From Paenibacillus sp. JZ16 (lineage in GTDB: Bacteria; Bacillota; Bacilli; Paenibacillales; Paenibacillaceae): a stretch of DNA of 64,000 bases. Position 1 is the stretch's first letter. Every line of letters starts with the position of its first letter. The translations under genes and the position numbers were made by a program. Positions 16,468-26,003 of this stretch are shown piece after piece. The DNA is taken from contig NZ_CP017659.1 of assembly GCF_015326965.1 (NCBI RefSeq), positions 5,212,001 through 5,276,000 on the forward strand, written 5' to 3'. The notes beneath the pieces were generated by a model. That model made no database searches. It had not been told where the DNA came from and was given only the letters and a program-made list of their open reading frames with translations.

Positions 16468-19400
16468 ATGAATCAACCGCTCTATGGCGTATGGTTAGGT
16501 GATGTATTCTTTTGTTTTTCCGGTGAGGTTTCGGAACCGAGAGTGGATGCTTGGAGCCGCGTGGTCCGTACCTTTCGCAGACCGGATGGAATCCGTCCCT
16601 TCGCTAACGCTTCCCTCCGGCTTGCCGAGCTCCGATATCCGGCCAAAGTTCTCGGATCGAAAAGCGCACGGCGTCCGGAACGGAAGACACTTGGCGGACG
16701 GACGATGGAAGGGCTTGCTCTGACACCGGGAGACGCATTTCAATTGCTGATCTCGCTGGATCCTGAGTATTACCAGACTCAGGGCCTAAGCGTTGGTGAA
16801 GAAATGGAATATTGGGTACAAGCGAGCAGATTCGCATTGGAGCTGCTCCTGCAAGGGAAGTTTGCACCAGGGACGGCCGAGGTGCCTTCCGTAGGCAGGC
16901 GTCGGACAACGATGCAAAATATAAAGGCGGTATGGAAGCCGCAGCTGTCTGCCGAGGATGGCGCGCGCTTTCTACAGCTGGCAGCGAGTATCCCGCCCAT
17001 TGCGATTGGGACGCCGGCAGCTCTTGCCGGATTCGATCCTTCTACTCGTGAGGAAGCAGGGGCTATTGTGCTGTATTCTTTTCTGTGCGGCGTGATCGAC
17101 AGCCAAGTCCGGGCGGCTGTCCGCGAATCGGAGGATAAGCTGCGGACCTATCTGGCGAACTACCGGCGGGGACAATCTCCGCTGGCCGAGCTGTGGTGGA
17201 ACAGCCTGTTGACCGTCAGTCGGGACATTCCCATTCAAGGGACGGCGGAGGAAGTGAGCGAGCTGGAGGAAGCCGTTGAACGTGTTGGAGGGACGGCGTT
17301 TCCTTATGACAGCGGGGAGGATCAGCCTCCCGAGAACGGGACCATTGGACTTGGGCTGCGGCTTGAGCCGCCCCTGGATGAGAGCCGGAAGGACTGGAAG
17401 GTGTCCTTCTGGGCACGCAGTCAGGAGGATGAAGGCTTATCGATGCCCGTCCGCAGCATCTGGGGAAATCCGGAATCCGATCAGCTGATCCGCGGACGGA
17501 TGTATTCTAGGGTTCAGCTGCAGCTGTTGATGAAGCTGGGAGAAGCGGCAGAGCTGGCACCGGAGCTGGCCGCTGGCTTGTACGGACGTGCTCCCGAGAG
17601 CGTGTCCCTGTCGCTTGACCGCTTGTCCACATTTATGAAGGAATCGGTTCCGAAATTAACGGCAAGCGGAGTCACGGTTCAAATGCCTTCACGATGGAGC
17701 AGGGAAGGGCGCCGCCGCGTCGGCTTATCCCTCAAAATGATGCCGGATGCAAGACCATCCGGCGAAGCGCATCCTCTGCCGGTGCTCGGCATGGAGCATC
17801 TGGTCAGATTTCAAATCTCCGCAGCGATGGGAGGCCAATCCCTGACGCGCGAAGAATTGAAGTTTCTGGCCGAACAGAATCTGCCCTATGTCCAGTTCCG
17901 CGGGGAATGGGTTGAGGTGGATCTGAAGGAGATCAGCCAAGTGCTGCGGTTCATGAAACGCCATGAGAAGGGCGAGATGGAGCTTGCGGAATGGATGCAT
18001 CTTAGCGCGGATATGGATGGAGAACGCATGTGGAAAGGTCTCTTTATCGAGGAAGTGGAGACAACCGGTCTGCTGTCCTCCTTACTGGATGGCGAAACGG
18101 CCCGCAAGCTGCCGTCTCGCCCGATTCCTTCCTCGCTTCACGGCGAACTGAGACCGTATCAGGAACGGGGATACCAGTGGCTTAGCGTAATGCGCGATTT
18201 GGGATTTGGTGTTTGCCTTGCCGACGATATGGGACTTGGAAAAACGGTACAGGTTATAACCTGTCTATTAGAGCGTCTCAATACGGAAACGGCTGGCGGT
18301 CCGGTGCTGATTATTTGCCCGACTTCGCTTCTGGGTAACTGGCAGCGGGAAATCCAGCGATTTGCACCGGATCTGACCTTGCATGTGCACCATGGCGTTC
18401 GACGTCTGCGTGGAGAAGACTTCCTGCAGGAAGCAGCCAATCATGATATCGTGCTGACCACGTATCATTTGGCGGGAAGAGACGGCGGTGATTTATCCGC
18501 TATCCAGTGGTCGAGTGTGGTGCTTGACGAAGCACAATATATTAAGAATTACCGGACGAAGCAGGCGCAGAGCGTCATGAAATTATCCGCGCCTCACCGC
18601 ATTGCCATGACCGGAACACCGGTGGAGAACCGTTTGGCGGAGCTTTGGTCGATCTTTCATTTTCTTAATCCGGGATATCTCGGCTCCTTTAACGCCTTCC
18701 GTCAGCGATATGCGCCGGGAGAGGGACAGCAGGAGAGATTCCGCGAGCTTCATAAGCTCGTATCTCCATTCATGCTGCGCAGACTCAAGAGCGATCCGGA
18801 TATCCGCAAGGATCTGCCGGAGAAACTGGAATTGAAATCGTATTGCCCGCTGACCGAGGTTCAAGGTGCGATGTACCAAGCGGTTGTCGATGAGATGATG
18901 GGACAGATCGAAAGCCGGACGGGCATGGCGCGCAAGGGACTTGTGCTTTCATCCCTCACCAAGCTGAAGCAGATATGCGATCATCCGCAGCTGCTTCGAC
19001 GCGACGAAGGACGTGCGGTGCGTGCGGAGTCCTCGGGCAAAATGGAGCGCATGCTTGAAATTCTCGACAGCATCGCGGATGTTGGAGAATCCGCGCTGAT
19101 TTTTACCCAGTATGTAGGCATGGGTGAATTGCTGGTAAGCATGCTTGGGCGTAAATACGGGAAGGAGCCGTATTTCCTTCATGGCGGGGTGCCCAAACGG
19201 GAGCGGGATGAGATGGTACGGGCGTTCCAGGCAGGCGAGGGGACCGAGTTTTTTGTTCTGTCGTTAAAAGCCGGGGGCGTAGGTCTGAATTTGACCCGTG
19301 CGAACCATGTGCTCCACTATGATCGTTGGTGGAACCCGGCGGTTGAGAATCAGGCGACGGACCGTGTGTTCCGGATCGGCCAGCATCGCAACGTTCAGGT

Positions 19401-19569
19401 GCACAAGCTGATTTCTCAGGGAACGCTGGAGGAACGGATTGACGAGCTGATTGAACAGAAGAAGGCGTTGTCCGAGCAGGTGGTCGGGTCGGGCGAAACA
19501 TGGCTGACGGAAATGTCGGACGGTGAGCTGCGCCAGTTGATCGAGCTGCAAGAGCAGGATTGGATGTAA
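16468..19569 (+). CDS. SNF2-family DEAD/DEAH-box helicase, YwqA-like
   Basis: Large Swi2/Snf2 ATPase of 1033 residues. The first 540 residues form the bacterial SNF2-associated region. The ATPase core follows: motif I DDMGLGKT near 585-592, DEAQ box near 686, TGTPVENR after it, and the C-terminal helicase half ending in ATDRVFRIGQ near 965. These proteins translocate on DNA or remodel DNA-bound complexes; bacterial members are linked to transcription recycling or repair. GGGAGA precedes the ATG. A SWIM-finger protein follows 70 bp later, the same pairing as ywqA-ywqB in Bacillus subtilis, so the two probably act together. Confidence 0.92.
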   Translation: MNQPLYGVWLGDVFFCFSGEVSEPRVDAWSRVVRTFRRPDGIRPFANASLRLAELRYPAKVLGSKSARRPERKTLGGRTMEGLALTPGDAFQLLISLDPEYYQTQGLSVGEEMEYWVQASRFALELLLQGKFAPGTAEVPSVGRRRTTMQNIKAVWKPQLSAEDGARFLQLAASIPPIAIGTPAALAGFDPSTREEAGAIVLYSFLCGVIDSQVRAAVRESEDKLRTYLANYRRGQSPLAELWWNSLLTVSRDIPIQGTAEEVSELEEAVERVGGTAFPYDSGEDQPPENGTIGLGLRLEPPLDESRKDWKVSFWARSQEDEGLSMPVRSIWGNPESDQLIRGRMYSRVQLQLLMKLGEAAELAPELAAGLYGRAPESVSLSLDRLSTFMKESVPKLTASGVTVQMPSRWSREGRRRVGLSLKMMPDARPSGEAHPLPVLGMEHLVRFQISAAMGGQSLTREELKFLAEQNLPYVQFRGEWVEVDLKEISQVLRFMKRHEKGEMELAEWMHLSADMDGERMWKGLFIEEVETTGLLSSLLDGETARKLPSRPIPSSLHGELRPYQERGYQWLSVMRDLGFGVCLADDMGLGKTVQVITCLLERLNTETAGGPVLIICPTSLLGNWQREIQRFAPDLTLHVHHGVRRLRGEDFLQEAANHDIVLTTYHLAGRDGGDLSAIQWSSVVLDEAQYIKNYRTKQAQSVMKLSAPHRIAMTGTPVENRLAELWSIFHFLNPGYLGSFNAFRQRYAPGEGQQERFRELHKLVSPFMLRRLKSDPDIRKDLPEKLELKSYCPLTEVQGAMYQAVVDEMMGQIESRTGMARKGLVLSSLTKLKQICDHPQLLRRDEGRAVRAESSGKMERMLEILDSIADVGESALIFTQYVGMGELLVSMLGRKYGKEPYFLHGGVPKRERDEMVRAFQAGEGTEFFVLSLKAGGVGLNLTRANHVLHYDRWWNPAVENQATDRVFRIGQHRNVQVHKLISQGTLEERIDELIEQKKALSEQVVGSGETWLTEMSDGELRQLIELQEQDWM

Positions 19570-19639
19570 CCGGATTGCATACGGCGTGTGAAGCAGCGTA
19601 AAAAGGCATACAAAAATGGACGCCAAGGAGGTGTGGGTT

Positions 19640-20377
19640 ATGGAATCTGCGGAATCGGCCGAACGGACCGGGCTGGTGATCGAACCCGGATGGTTAAAAG
19701 GGAAAGTGGATGGAGCGCCCGAATCATCGGGGAGCTATGAGGTCAGCGTTCAGGTAAAGACGCTGAGCCCTGCTGCCCGCGAGGCCGTGCTGGCTTATCT
19801 GGAGGAAGACCCGCAGGCGCTGTACCGCCTGCTTGCAGGGCAGGACGCCCCTTGGCTGGCCGAGCTGGCGCCGTCCCCCCTGCAGGGCGAAGAGCCGGCC
19901 GCCTCTGCCCGCTGCACCTGCGGCCAAGCGGCCTGCGGACACGCCGCAGCCGTGCTGGCTGCCGCAGCCCTGCGGCTTGCGGCTGAGCCGCTCCAGCAGC
20001 TGACGCTGCTGGGGCTGCCGCGGGAAGCGCTGCTGGCCGGCGTCTTTGGCGCCTGGGCCAAAGCAGCTCCGCCGCAGGCAGGCGGCTCTGCCGCAGAGCA
20101 GGCCGCCCGCGCGAAGGAGAAGGGGCCTTCCGGCCCTTCTCCGGGCGAATGGGTGGCCGAAGCGGCGGCCGAGGGCCGATTGCACCGGCCCGGCCCGCAG
20201 CTTAGTGAGCTGGCGGTGCAGCTGTCACCGCCGCCTCCGGCAGATCAGCTGGGCCCAGTCGGCGACTGGACAAGCTTACTGCCAGGCGTTCGCGGCGCGT
20301 CCAAAGCGCTCAGCGTGATTGCCCGCGGCGCGGCCAAGCAAGCCGAGCAGAAGCGCCGCAGCTTAAAGTCGCCGTAA
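19640..20377 (+). CDS. SWIM zinc-finger protein, YwqB-like
   Basis: Protein of 245 residues with one SWIM finger, C-T-C-G then C-G-H (pattern CxCxnCxH), near 91-101. The finger is followed by an Ala/Leu-rich helical region and an Ala/Pro/Gly-rich second half. I chose ATG 19640 because AAGGAGGTG lies 6 nt upstream; an upstream frame extension has no ribosome site. SWIM fingers bind DNA or protein and often accompany SNF2 helicases, as here. The region from about 19840 to 20350 is visibly much richer in G and C than the neighbouring genes. Many proteins of this family are longer at the C-terminus, so this copy may be short. Confidence 0.75.
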   Translation: MESAESAERTGLVIEPGWLKGKVDGAPESSGSYEVSVQVKTLSPAAREAVLAYLEEDPQALYRLLAGQDAPWLAELAPSPLQGEEPAASARCTCGQAACGHAAAVLAAAALRLAAEPLQQLTLLGLPREALLAGVFGAWAKAAPPQAGGSAAEQAARAKEKGPSGPSPGEWVAEAAAEGRLHRPGPQLSELAVQLSPPPPADQLGPVGDWTSLLPGVRGASKALSVIARGAAKQAEQKRRSLKSP

Positions 20378-20566
20378 GGGTTACCAATCCATCACAGCAT
20401 TGTAATGAATTTGATAGATACGGCGCCATAAATCGGGGCAATCTGCCGGATATTTGACGTAAACGGAGATTATCCGGGATGTTTCGACAGCCGCTCGTTT
20501 GTTCTGCTCATTCTGATTAATGTACAATGGATGCAGGACAAACCGTGGGAAAGGAAGAAGCCATAG

Positions 20567-21445
20567 ATGAATGCATTTTCGGGAAAACGAACACGATTTA
20601 CAAGCGCAATGCTGTCATCCTTGCTGTTAGCAGGAGCCATTCTGGCAGGCTGTCAATCGGATGATGCCGGTTCCGGCAAGGAACAGGGTCAGGAATTGCA
20701 GTCGCCGGCTGAGGGCCAGGAAGGAAACACACTTCCTGAGGGCGGCGCGGGCAATGAAGAGACAGGGGCTGAGAATCAGCCGGCGGATCCGGTCATGGCG
20801 AAGCGGAGCGAGAATGCGCTTCAGGCCACGATCCAGGAAAGCGGCGGCAAGCAGGTTGTAACCAACGCAGAGGCGATGACGGTGGTTGTGAATAAGCAGC
20901 GCAGCTTGCCGGATGGTTATGAACCAAGTGACCTCGTGGAGCCGGATGTTCCATTTTCTTTTGATGAGCCGCACGAAAAACGGCATCTGAGAAAAGAAGC
21001 GGCGGATGCGCTCGAGGAATTGTTCGCTGCGGCCCAAGCAGACGGCATCGAGCTCCGGGCCGTATCGGGATACCGTTCTTATGCCCGTCAAAAAACGATA
21101 TACGAGAACAATGTTCGTACCAAAGGGGAAGCCGAGGCTAATCGTGTAAGCGCGGTGCCGGGTACGAGCGAGCATCAGACAGGCCTTACAATAGACGTGT
21201 CCAGCCCTAGCGCAGGCAATGCGCTGGAGGAAGCGTTCGGGCATACGGAGGAAGGGCAGTGGCTGGCGCAACGCGCGCCGGAATTCGGCTTTATCATTCG
21301 TTATCCGGAAGGGGCCGAGGATATTACCGGCTATGTATACGAGCCGTGGCATATCCGTTATGTAGGCAAGGATCTGGCGCCGGATATTGCCGACAGCGGC
21401 TTGACGCTGGAGGAATACTTCGATGAGGCAAACATTAAACTGTAA
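20567..21445 (+). CDS. D-alanyl-D-alanine carboxypeptidase lipoprotein, VanY type
   Basis: Cell-wall peptidase of 292 residues, predicted lipoprotein: basic start, hydrophobic core and lipobox LAGC near 29. An acidic linker (about 30-100) joins it to a VanY/M15 domain. Zinc-site motifs are present: SEHQTGLTIDVSS (His and Asp ligands) and EPWHIRYVG (third ligand and catalytic Glu region), with the upstream AVSGYRSYARQ typical of the family. It trims D-Ala from peptidoglycan stem peptides outside the membrane. A strong terminator follows. No vancomycin-resistance genes are nearby, so housekeeping wall remodelling is more likely. Confidence 0.92.
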   Translation: MNAFSGKRTRFTSAMLSSLLLAGAILAGCQSDDAGSGKEQGQELQSPAEGQEGNTLPEGGAGNEETGAENQPADPVMAKRSENALQATIQESGGKQVVTNAEAMTVVVNKQRSLPDGYEPSDLVEPDVPFSFDEPHEKRHLRKEAADALEELFAAAQADGIELRAVSGYRSYARQKTIYENNVRTKGEAEANRVSAVPGTSEHQTGLTIDVSSPSAGNALEEAFGHTEEGQWLAQRAPEFGFIIRYPEGAEDITGYVYEPWHIRYVGKDLAPDIADSGLTLEEYFDEANIKL

Positions 21446-21552
21446 GCTGTGCTAATAGTCGTAGGATAAACGGGACTTTTTATCCTTGTACCCCGGCTTG
21501 CGAATCTATAAAGTAGAACAGGACCTGCGCAAGACCGGGCGATGTTCTTGTT

Positions 21553-21601
21553 ATACGAATGAATCCCGGGGCGGCTTGGCTCCGGGATTCATTCGTATTT
21601 T
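21553..21601. terminator. Strong terminator between convergent genes
   Basis: Perfect 17-bp stem, ATACGAATGAATCCCGG (21553-21569) with CCGGGATTCATTCGTAT (21582-21598), then TTTT on the plus side. It ends the VanY-type gene and may serve the opposing gene too. Confidence 0.85.
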
Positions 21602-21649
21602 AAGAGATAAGAAAGCATACACTTCAGAGGCTTACCATTCTGATAGTCT

Positions 21650-22018
21650 TTACTTATTTAATGGCGAGTCCTCATAACCGGGATCATCGTAGCCGGTGTC
21701 GGTCAGCTTGCCCATGATGTTCATGTCCTCAATGGTTTTGCGGGTGCGTTCATCCCCATGTTCATGGAGAAAGTGGTAGAGGTTGATCGTTCGTTCATCG
21801 TATTGCTCGGCAGCATCGTCATGATCTGCCGACTTGTAAGGGACGAATGTGCGTTTAAACGCATACCGATCGCTGCTGCTGACTTCATAGAGCAGCCCCC
21901 TCAGCTTTGAGACCTCTTCATCATCCATATATACGACATATTCGTTCGAATCGTTCGGCACATCCTGGATCAGGTTGTGATTGACTGAAACATAATACGT
22001 CTTTTTATCGTTTGTCAT
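21650..22018 (-). CDS. Conserved hypothetical protein
   Basis: Acidic soluble protein of 122 residues. It begins TNDKKTYYVSV and contains EYVVYMDDEEVSKLRGLLYEV, then HDDAAEQYDERTINLYHFLHEHGDERT. There is no signal peptide, membrane segment or recognised domain. The start at 22018 is set by GGAGGG 7 nt upstream; an in-frame extension to 22123 has no ribosome site and looks non-coding in composition. Many Paenibacillus genomes seem to carry a protein of this kind, but I cannot assign a function. Confidence 0.7.
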   Translation of the reverse strand: MTNDKKTYYVSVNHNLIQDVPNDSNEYVVYMDDEEVSKLRGLLYEVSSSDRYAFKRTFVPYKSADHDDAAEQYDERTINLYHFLHEHGDERTRKTIEDMNIMGKLTDTGYDDPGYEDSPLNK

Positions 22019-22171
22019 ATTAAATCCCTCCAGTCTTCGGCAGCTAGGGGCTGCACGGAATAGGATGCGGCTGCGGCCGACAGTATCCGGCATTGTACTG
22101 TCCAGTTTTCTAATCATATACACGTTCGGGGCCGGGATGAATCAGCCGTGAAGTTGGAAGGGGCTTCCTTT

Positions 22172-22200
22172 TTCACATGGGGCAAGGAATTTGGTATGAT
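22172..22200 (+). promoter_or_regulatory. SigA-type promoter before the zinc-ribbon gene
   Basis: TTCACA (-35, 5 of 6), 17-bp spacer, TATGAT (-10, 5 of 6). It is the best promoter in the 375-bp gap 22019-22393 and would give a leader of about 190 nt. No known riboswitch was recognised in that leader. Confidence 0.5.
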
Positions 22201-22393
22201 AGAATCACCATGGCGGCAGTATACTGGACGATGAGAGCATGGATCATCACATCGAGTAGTATGCGAACGGTAAAAATATGGGATGGCCGGTTTATGGCTA
22301 GTTAAAAATCGTTAATAACCTTAATGAAGTGATATGACAATGTGCCGGCGGACTGCCGGTCAATCGGGATATGAGAAAGAGGAGGATTCATAA

Positions 22394-23215
22394 ATGAATA
22401 TTTTACAAAAGCTTAAGGATGGAGCCAACCGCGCAACGGAAAAGGCGCAGCACGTGGTGGAAGTGAATAAACTCAACAGCCAAATTTCCGAAATCGAACA
22501 GCAGAAGAACTCATATTACTTACAGATGGGTAAAGTGTTCTATGAGGGCTACCGTCTGCAGGACATGACGATGGCAGAAAAAGAAATGGTTGAGCTTGCG
22601 CAAACCTGCGATGGATTGCAGGAGCAAATCGAAGCGATTCGAAACCGCATTGCGGTCCTCAAGAATGAGCGGGTCTGTGAATGCGGACGGGTGGTCGCGC
22701 TGGATGCGAATTTCTGCCCGTACTGCGGAAACAAGCTTGCTAATTTGATACACCCTGAGAAGTCAGCATCGGACGGACCAAGGGAGTCTGAACGTAAGAT
22801 CGTGTTTGATAAACATGAATTTGCAGCGGCTGAAGAACAACAGGAACAGGATGAATTGTCTACCTATGACTACCGTTCGAATCCGGATCCATACGAGCCG
22901 GACATGTACGAGCCGGAGCCGGAACGGCAGCACGAGGAAATGGATCTCTCCGAACCTGAGGTTGATCCGGAACAGCTGCGTATCGAGCAGGAAGAGCAGG
23001 AGAAGGAGCGCCGTCACTGGGAAGAACTTGAGCGGGAGCGGGAGCGGCAGCTGGAACTGGACCGCCGCATTCGTTTCTGGCAGGAGAATAACCAAAGTCA
23101 GGACTATGTTGGTGATGATGAGGCGACGCGCGATATGGTGAAGTGCCAGATTTGCAGTGTCGACCTGCCAAAAGGCTCGAAATGGTGTCCGCGCTGTGGA
23201 GCTGAACAGATTTAA
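22394..23215 (+). CDS. Double zinc-ribbon protein with coiled coil
   Basis: Protein of 273 residues. The N-terminal 90 residues are helical coiled coil (NKLNSQISEIEQQKNSYYLQ onward). A zinc ribbon with C-x-C and FCPYCG follows at about 95-112. The middle is very acidic, with repeated Tyr-Glu-Pro units and Glu/Arg-rich helix. A second ribbon lies at the C-terminus (CQICSVDLPKGSKWCPRCG). There is no membrane helix. Such ribbons usually bind nucleic acid or protein partners; no enzymatic domain is present. AGAGGAGGA precedes the ATG. A TrmB-type regulator follows 96 bp later in the same direction. Confidence 0.75.
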   Translation: MNILQKLKDGANRATEKAQHVVEVNKLNSQISEIEQQKNSYYLQMGKVFYEGYRLQDMTMAEKEMVELAQTCDGLQEQIEAIRNRIAVLKNERVCECGRVVALDANFCPYCGNKLANLIHPEKSASDGPRESERKIVFDKHEFAAAEEQQEQDELSTYDYRSNPDPYEPDMYEPEPERQHEEMDLSEPEVDPEQLRIEQEEQEKERRHWEELERERERQLELDRRIRFWQENNQSQDYVGDDEATRDMVKCQICSVDLPKGSKWCPRCGAEQI

Positions 23216-23311
23216 GATATAGGGATTCGGACGATCATGCCCTTGCGCGAGGTTAATAAGACAGTGTGAATGATAGAGCAAGCGTTCGAGCATCTTGGGA
23301 GGACTAATATT

Positions 23312-24208
23312 ATGGAACAATTGCTGCATCATTTGCGGAATTTGGGATTTACGGAGATTGAATCGAAAATTATGGTAGACCTTGCCGAGTATGGGCCGGC
23401 GGGTGGTTATGAAGTGGCAAAACGACTTGGAGCTTCGCGTTCTAATGTCTATGCAGCCATGCAGCGTTTGGAGCGGCAAGGGGCACTTGAGCGAATGGAC
23501 GGGGAACCCGTCCGTTACCGTTCGCTGAAACCGGAGGAATTGACGCGGATGATATCCGGCCGTGTGGAGGCATCACTCGCTTTTGTTGAGAAGAGCTTGC
23601 CGCGAGGAAGCGGCACGGCCGCTCCCTTCCTCAGTATGGAGGGAGATCAGGCGGTGCTTGATGTGCTCGTCCGGGAATTGAAGCGAGCGAAACAGGAGAT
23701 CGTGGTTGACGTCTGGCGTGAAGAAGCTTCGCTTCTGCGTGAACCGCTGGCTGAGGCGGAGGCTAGGGGTGTTAAGGTGCTGTGGGCTTGTGACGGCCCG
23801 GACCAGGGTCTCTCAAGAACGCTGGCATGGTCTGGGTGGAACGGACTTGCGGAGCGCCGGGGAGGCGGCCGGAAATTCTCCTTTGTTGTGGATCGGCAGT
23901 GGTGCATACTAGGGATGCGCGGCGGGGAATATGATACAGGGGCGGTTATCACGGAGCATCCGGTAATGGCGGAGCTGCTGCTGCACCATTTTACTCAAGA
24001 GATGGTATTGTTCCAGCTTGAACAGGATATGGGTGAGCAGTTGGAAGCCCGTTATGGAGAGCACTTTGGTCTGATTCAGAGCCAGTATCTTAATGCGGAA
24101 GCCGACGCTGAAGCACAGGATGACCAGACTGCGGAATCGAAATCGGGCGCGGAGTATGAAGCTGATTCTGACCCAATGGACGGGGATAGCAATCGTAATA
24201 CGGCCTAG
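23312..24208 (+). CDS. TrmB-family transcriptional regulator
   Basis: Winged-helix regulator of 298 residues. The N-terminal TrmB domain (about 1-75) reads LRNLGFTEIESKIMVDLAEYGP, then YEVAKRLGASRSNVYAAMQRLERQG. The following domain (about 105-240) resembles the PLD-like TrmB effector region (EIVVDVWREEASLLREPL). The C-terminal 40 residues are acidic and low in complexity. GGGAGG 8 nt upstream of ATG 23312 fixes the start. The ligand is unknown; TrmB proteins often sense sugars. The likely operon partner is the zinc-ribbon gene upstream. Confidence 0.82.
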   Translation: MEQLLHHLRNLGFTEIESKIMVDLAEYGPAGGYEVAKRLGASRSNVYAAMQRLERQGALERMDGEPVRYRSLKPEELTRMISGRVEASLAFVEKSLPRGSGTAAPFLSMEGDQAVLDVLVRELKRAKQEIVVDVWREEASLLREPLAEAEARGVKVLWACDGPDQGLSRTLAWSGWNGLAERRGGGRKFSFVVDRQWCILGMRGGEYDTGAVITEHPVMAELLLHHFTQEMVLFQLEQDMGEQLEARYGEHFGLIQSQYLNAEADAEAQDDQTAESKSGAEYEADSDPMDGDSNRNTA

Positions 24209-24426
24209 GGTTCCGACTGGCACATGAAGAGGCCCTTCCAGAAGTGACTTTTATCACAGTTAGGCATCATGGTTCATCGTACAATGTAATAAACATAAAG
24301 ATAAGGAACGCCGGGATTTATCTTGGCGTTTATTTGCAGGCAGGCGGGAATGAAAGTTGCAGCTGGCAAGAGGATAAATGCGGTGGTCTTTAATCGCAAT
24401 CATGACAACCAAGAGAAGGGGGATGA

Positions 24427-24738
24427 ATGAGCATGGAATGCATCGTTCATTTTACAGTGGGACATAAGGAAGGACCCAAGAAGCTCCGAGGATTGATTTT
24501 TGTTGATAAAGGAGAGAATCCTACAGGTCAGCAGCTGCTCGATATGTTTCATGAAATGGAGTATAAGGTGGTACCTGACCCGCAGGATGAACTTCTATTT
24601 AAACCGGAAAATCCCGCGGAAAGTTATACTTATATACGTGTGAACGAACTCGATATGGGTCAGGAAAAATATACGGAAGACCGCAATCTGAAATCGCTGC
24701 TGAATGAGCTGCTGCCTAAACAGCGCACGGGCTTGTAA
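24427..24738 (+). CDS. Hypothetical protein
   Basis: Soluble protein of 103 residues that I do not recognise. It begins with a strand (CIVHFTVGH), has KLRGLIFVDKGENPTGQQLLDMFHEMEYKV in the middle and ends in a helix KSLLNELLP. There is no signal or membrane segment. AAGGGGGATG precedes the ATG, and codon use looks like its neighbours. The 218-bp gap before it holds nothing I can name. Confidence 0.6.
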   Translation: MSMECIVHFTVGHKEGPKKLRGLIFVDKGENPTGQQLLDMFHEMEYKVVPDPQDELLFKPENPAESYTYIRVNELDMGQEKYTEDRNLKSLLNELLPKQRTGL

Positions 24739-24823
24739 CGAATAAACCCATCTGCCTTCCGCTGACATCCGCTGGGATTTGCAAAACCCGCTTGTTATAA
24801 TGGATGTACGGAAGGGGATGGAG

Positions 24824-25921
24824 ATGTTTATTTTTGCAGGAATCGCAGCATTATTGATTTACGGCTTGCTGGTTTATTATATTGGCCGAAGCGTATGGAG
24901 CTGGATGAAGCCAGGTCCGTCCATTGTGCTCAAATGGATATACATAATGGTGCTGACCGTTGTTTCGACATCGTTTATTTCAGGACGGTTCTTCGGCAAC
25001 CTCACGGTGCTGAGCGTGATAGGATCGTATTGGATGGCTATTTTCTATGTCCTGATCATCCTGCTCCCGTTGATGCACATCATGCTGTGGCTGCTAAGAT
25101 TGACGGCATTGCGAAGAGAGGGCCTGAAGAAGGCGGCGGGATTTATCGTGTTGGTGCTATTGGTCGTTGTGATCGGCTTCGGTTCTTTTAATGCCTATAG
25201 TCCAACGGTTCGCGCATATGATATTCACGTGGACAAGGACGCCGGCACAATTGAGGAGCTGAATATTGTCATGGCGTCCGATATGCACTTCGGCGTCCTG
25301 TCAGGTAAAGCCCACGCTGCGCGTATGGTGAAGGAGATTAATGACTTAAAGCCGGATCTGGTATTGTTCCCTGGCGATATCATCGATGACGATCTGGATG
25401 CCTATTTAAGCCAGGGGATCGATCAGATCCTGACCGGTATCCAGGCAACGTATGGCGTGTATGCCTCGCTTGGCAATCATGACCGGTTCGAAGGCGAAAT
25501 GCCGGAACTGATCGCGGCTCTTGAGCATAGCGGCATGACCGTGCTGTATGATGAGAAATTGACGGTCGAGGGTCTGACGCTGGTTGGCAGACGGGATAAA
25601 CAGGATCAGGAGCGGGCCGAGTTGTCCACGATCATGGATGGGGCCGATCTATCCAAGCCGATCTTTGTGCTCGATCATCAGCCGAATGCGCTGGAGGAAG
25701 CACAGCAGCAGGGCGTAGACCTTATCGTTTCCGGACACACGCACCGCGGGCAGGTATTCCCGGCGCATCTGATTACGCAGGCGATGTTCGAGAATGATTG
25801 GGGGTATCTGCAAAAAGGCCGGATGCATTCCATCGTGTCCTCAGGTTACGGTTTCTGGGGACCTCCGATTCGTCTGGGTTCCCGCTCCGAAATTGTACAG
25901 ATCCATGTTACATTTCAATAG
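24824..25921 (+). CDS. Membrane-anchored metallophosphoesterase
   Basis: Protein of 365 residues: about four membrane segments in the first 125, then a calcineurin-type phosphoesterase domain (about 140-360) predicted outside the membrane. Metal-site motifs are complete: ASDMHFG, GDIIDDD, LGNHDRFEG, LDHQP and SGHTHRGQ, matching the YkuE/YaeI-like group. Substrate could be a lipid or nucleotide phosphate; not determinable here. GGAAGGGG lies 6 nt before ATG 24824; the nearby ATG at 24818 would overlap that site. Its terminator appears to be split by the IS element that follows. Confidence 0.87.
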   Translation: MFIFAGIAALLIYGLLVYYIGRSVWSWMKPGPSIVLKWIYIMVLTVVSTSFISGRFFGNLTVLSVIGSYWMAIFYVLIILLPLMHIMLWLLRLTALRREGLKKAAGFIVLVLLVVVIGFGSFNAYSPTVRAYDIHVDKDAGTIEELNIVMASDMHFGVLSGKAHAARMVKEINDLKPDLVLFPGDIIDDDLDAYLSQGIDQILTGIQATYGVYASLGNHDRFEGEMPELIAALEHSGMTVLYDEKLTVEGLTLVGRRDKQDQERAELSTIMDGADLSKPIFVLDHQPNALEEAQQQGVDLIVSGHTHRGQVFPAHLITQAMFENDWGYLQKGRMHSIVSSGYGFWGPPIRLGSRSEIVQIHVTFQ

Positions 25922-26003
25922 ATGATATTGAGGGATGAAGCCACCTGTGTGAACTGCACCCTAATTGTTAGACACATCTAACAGTTGGAGGTGCAGTTTT
26001 TTT

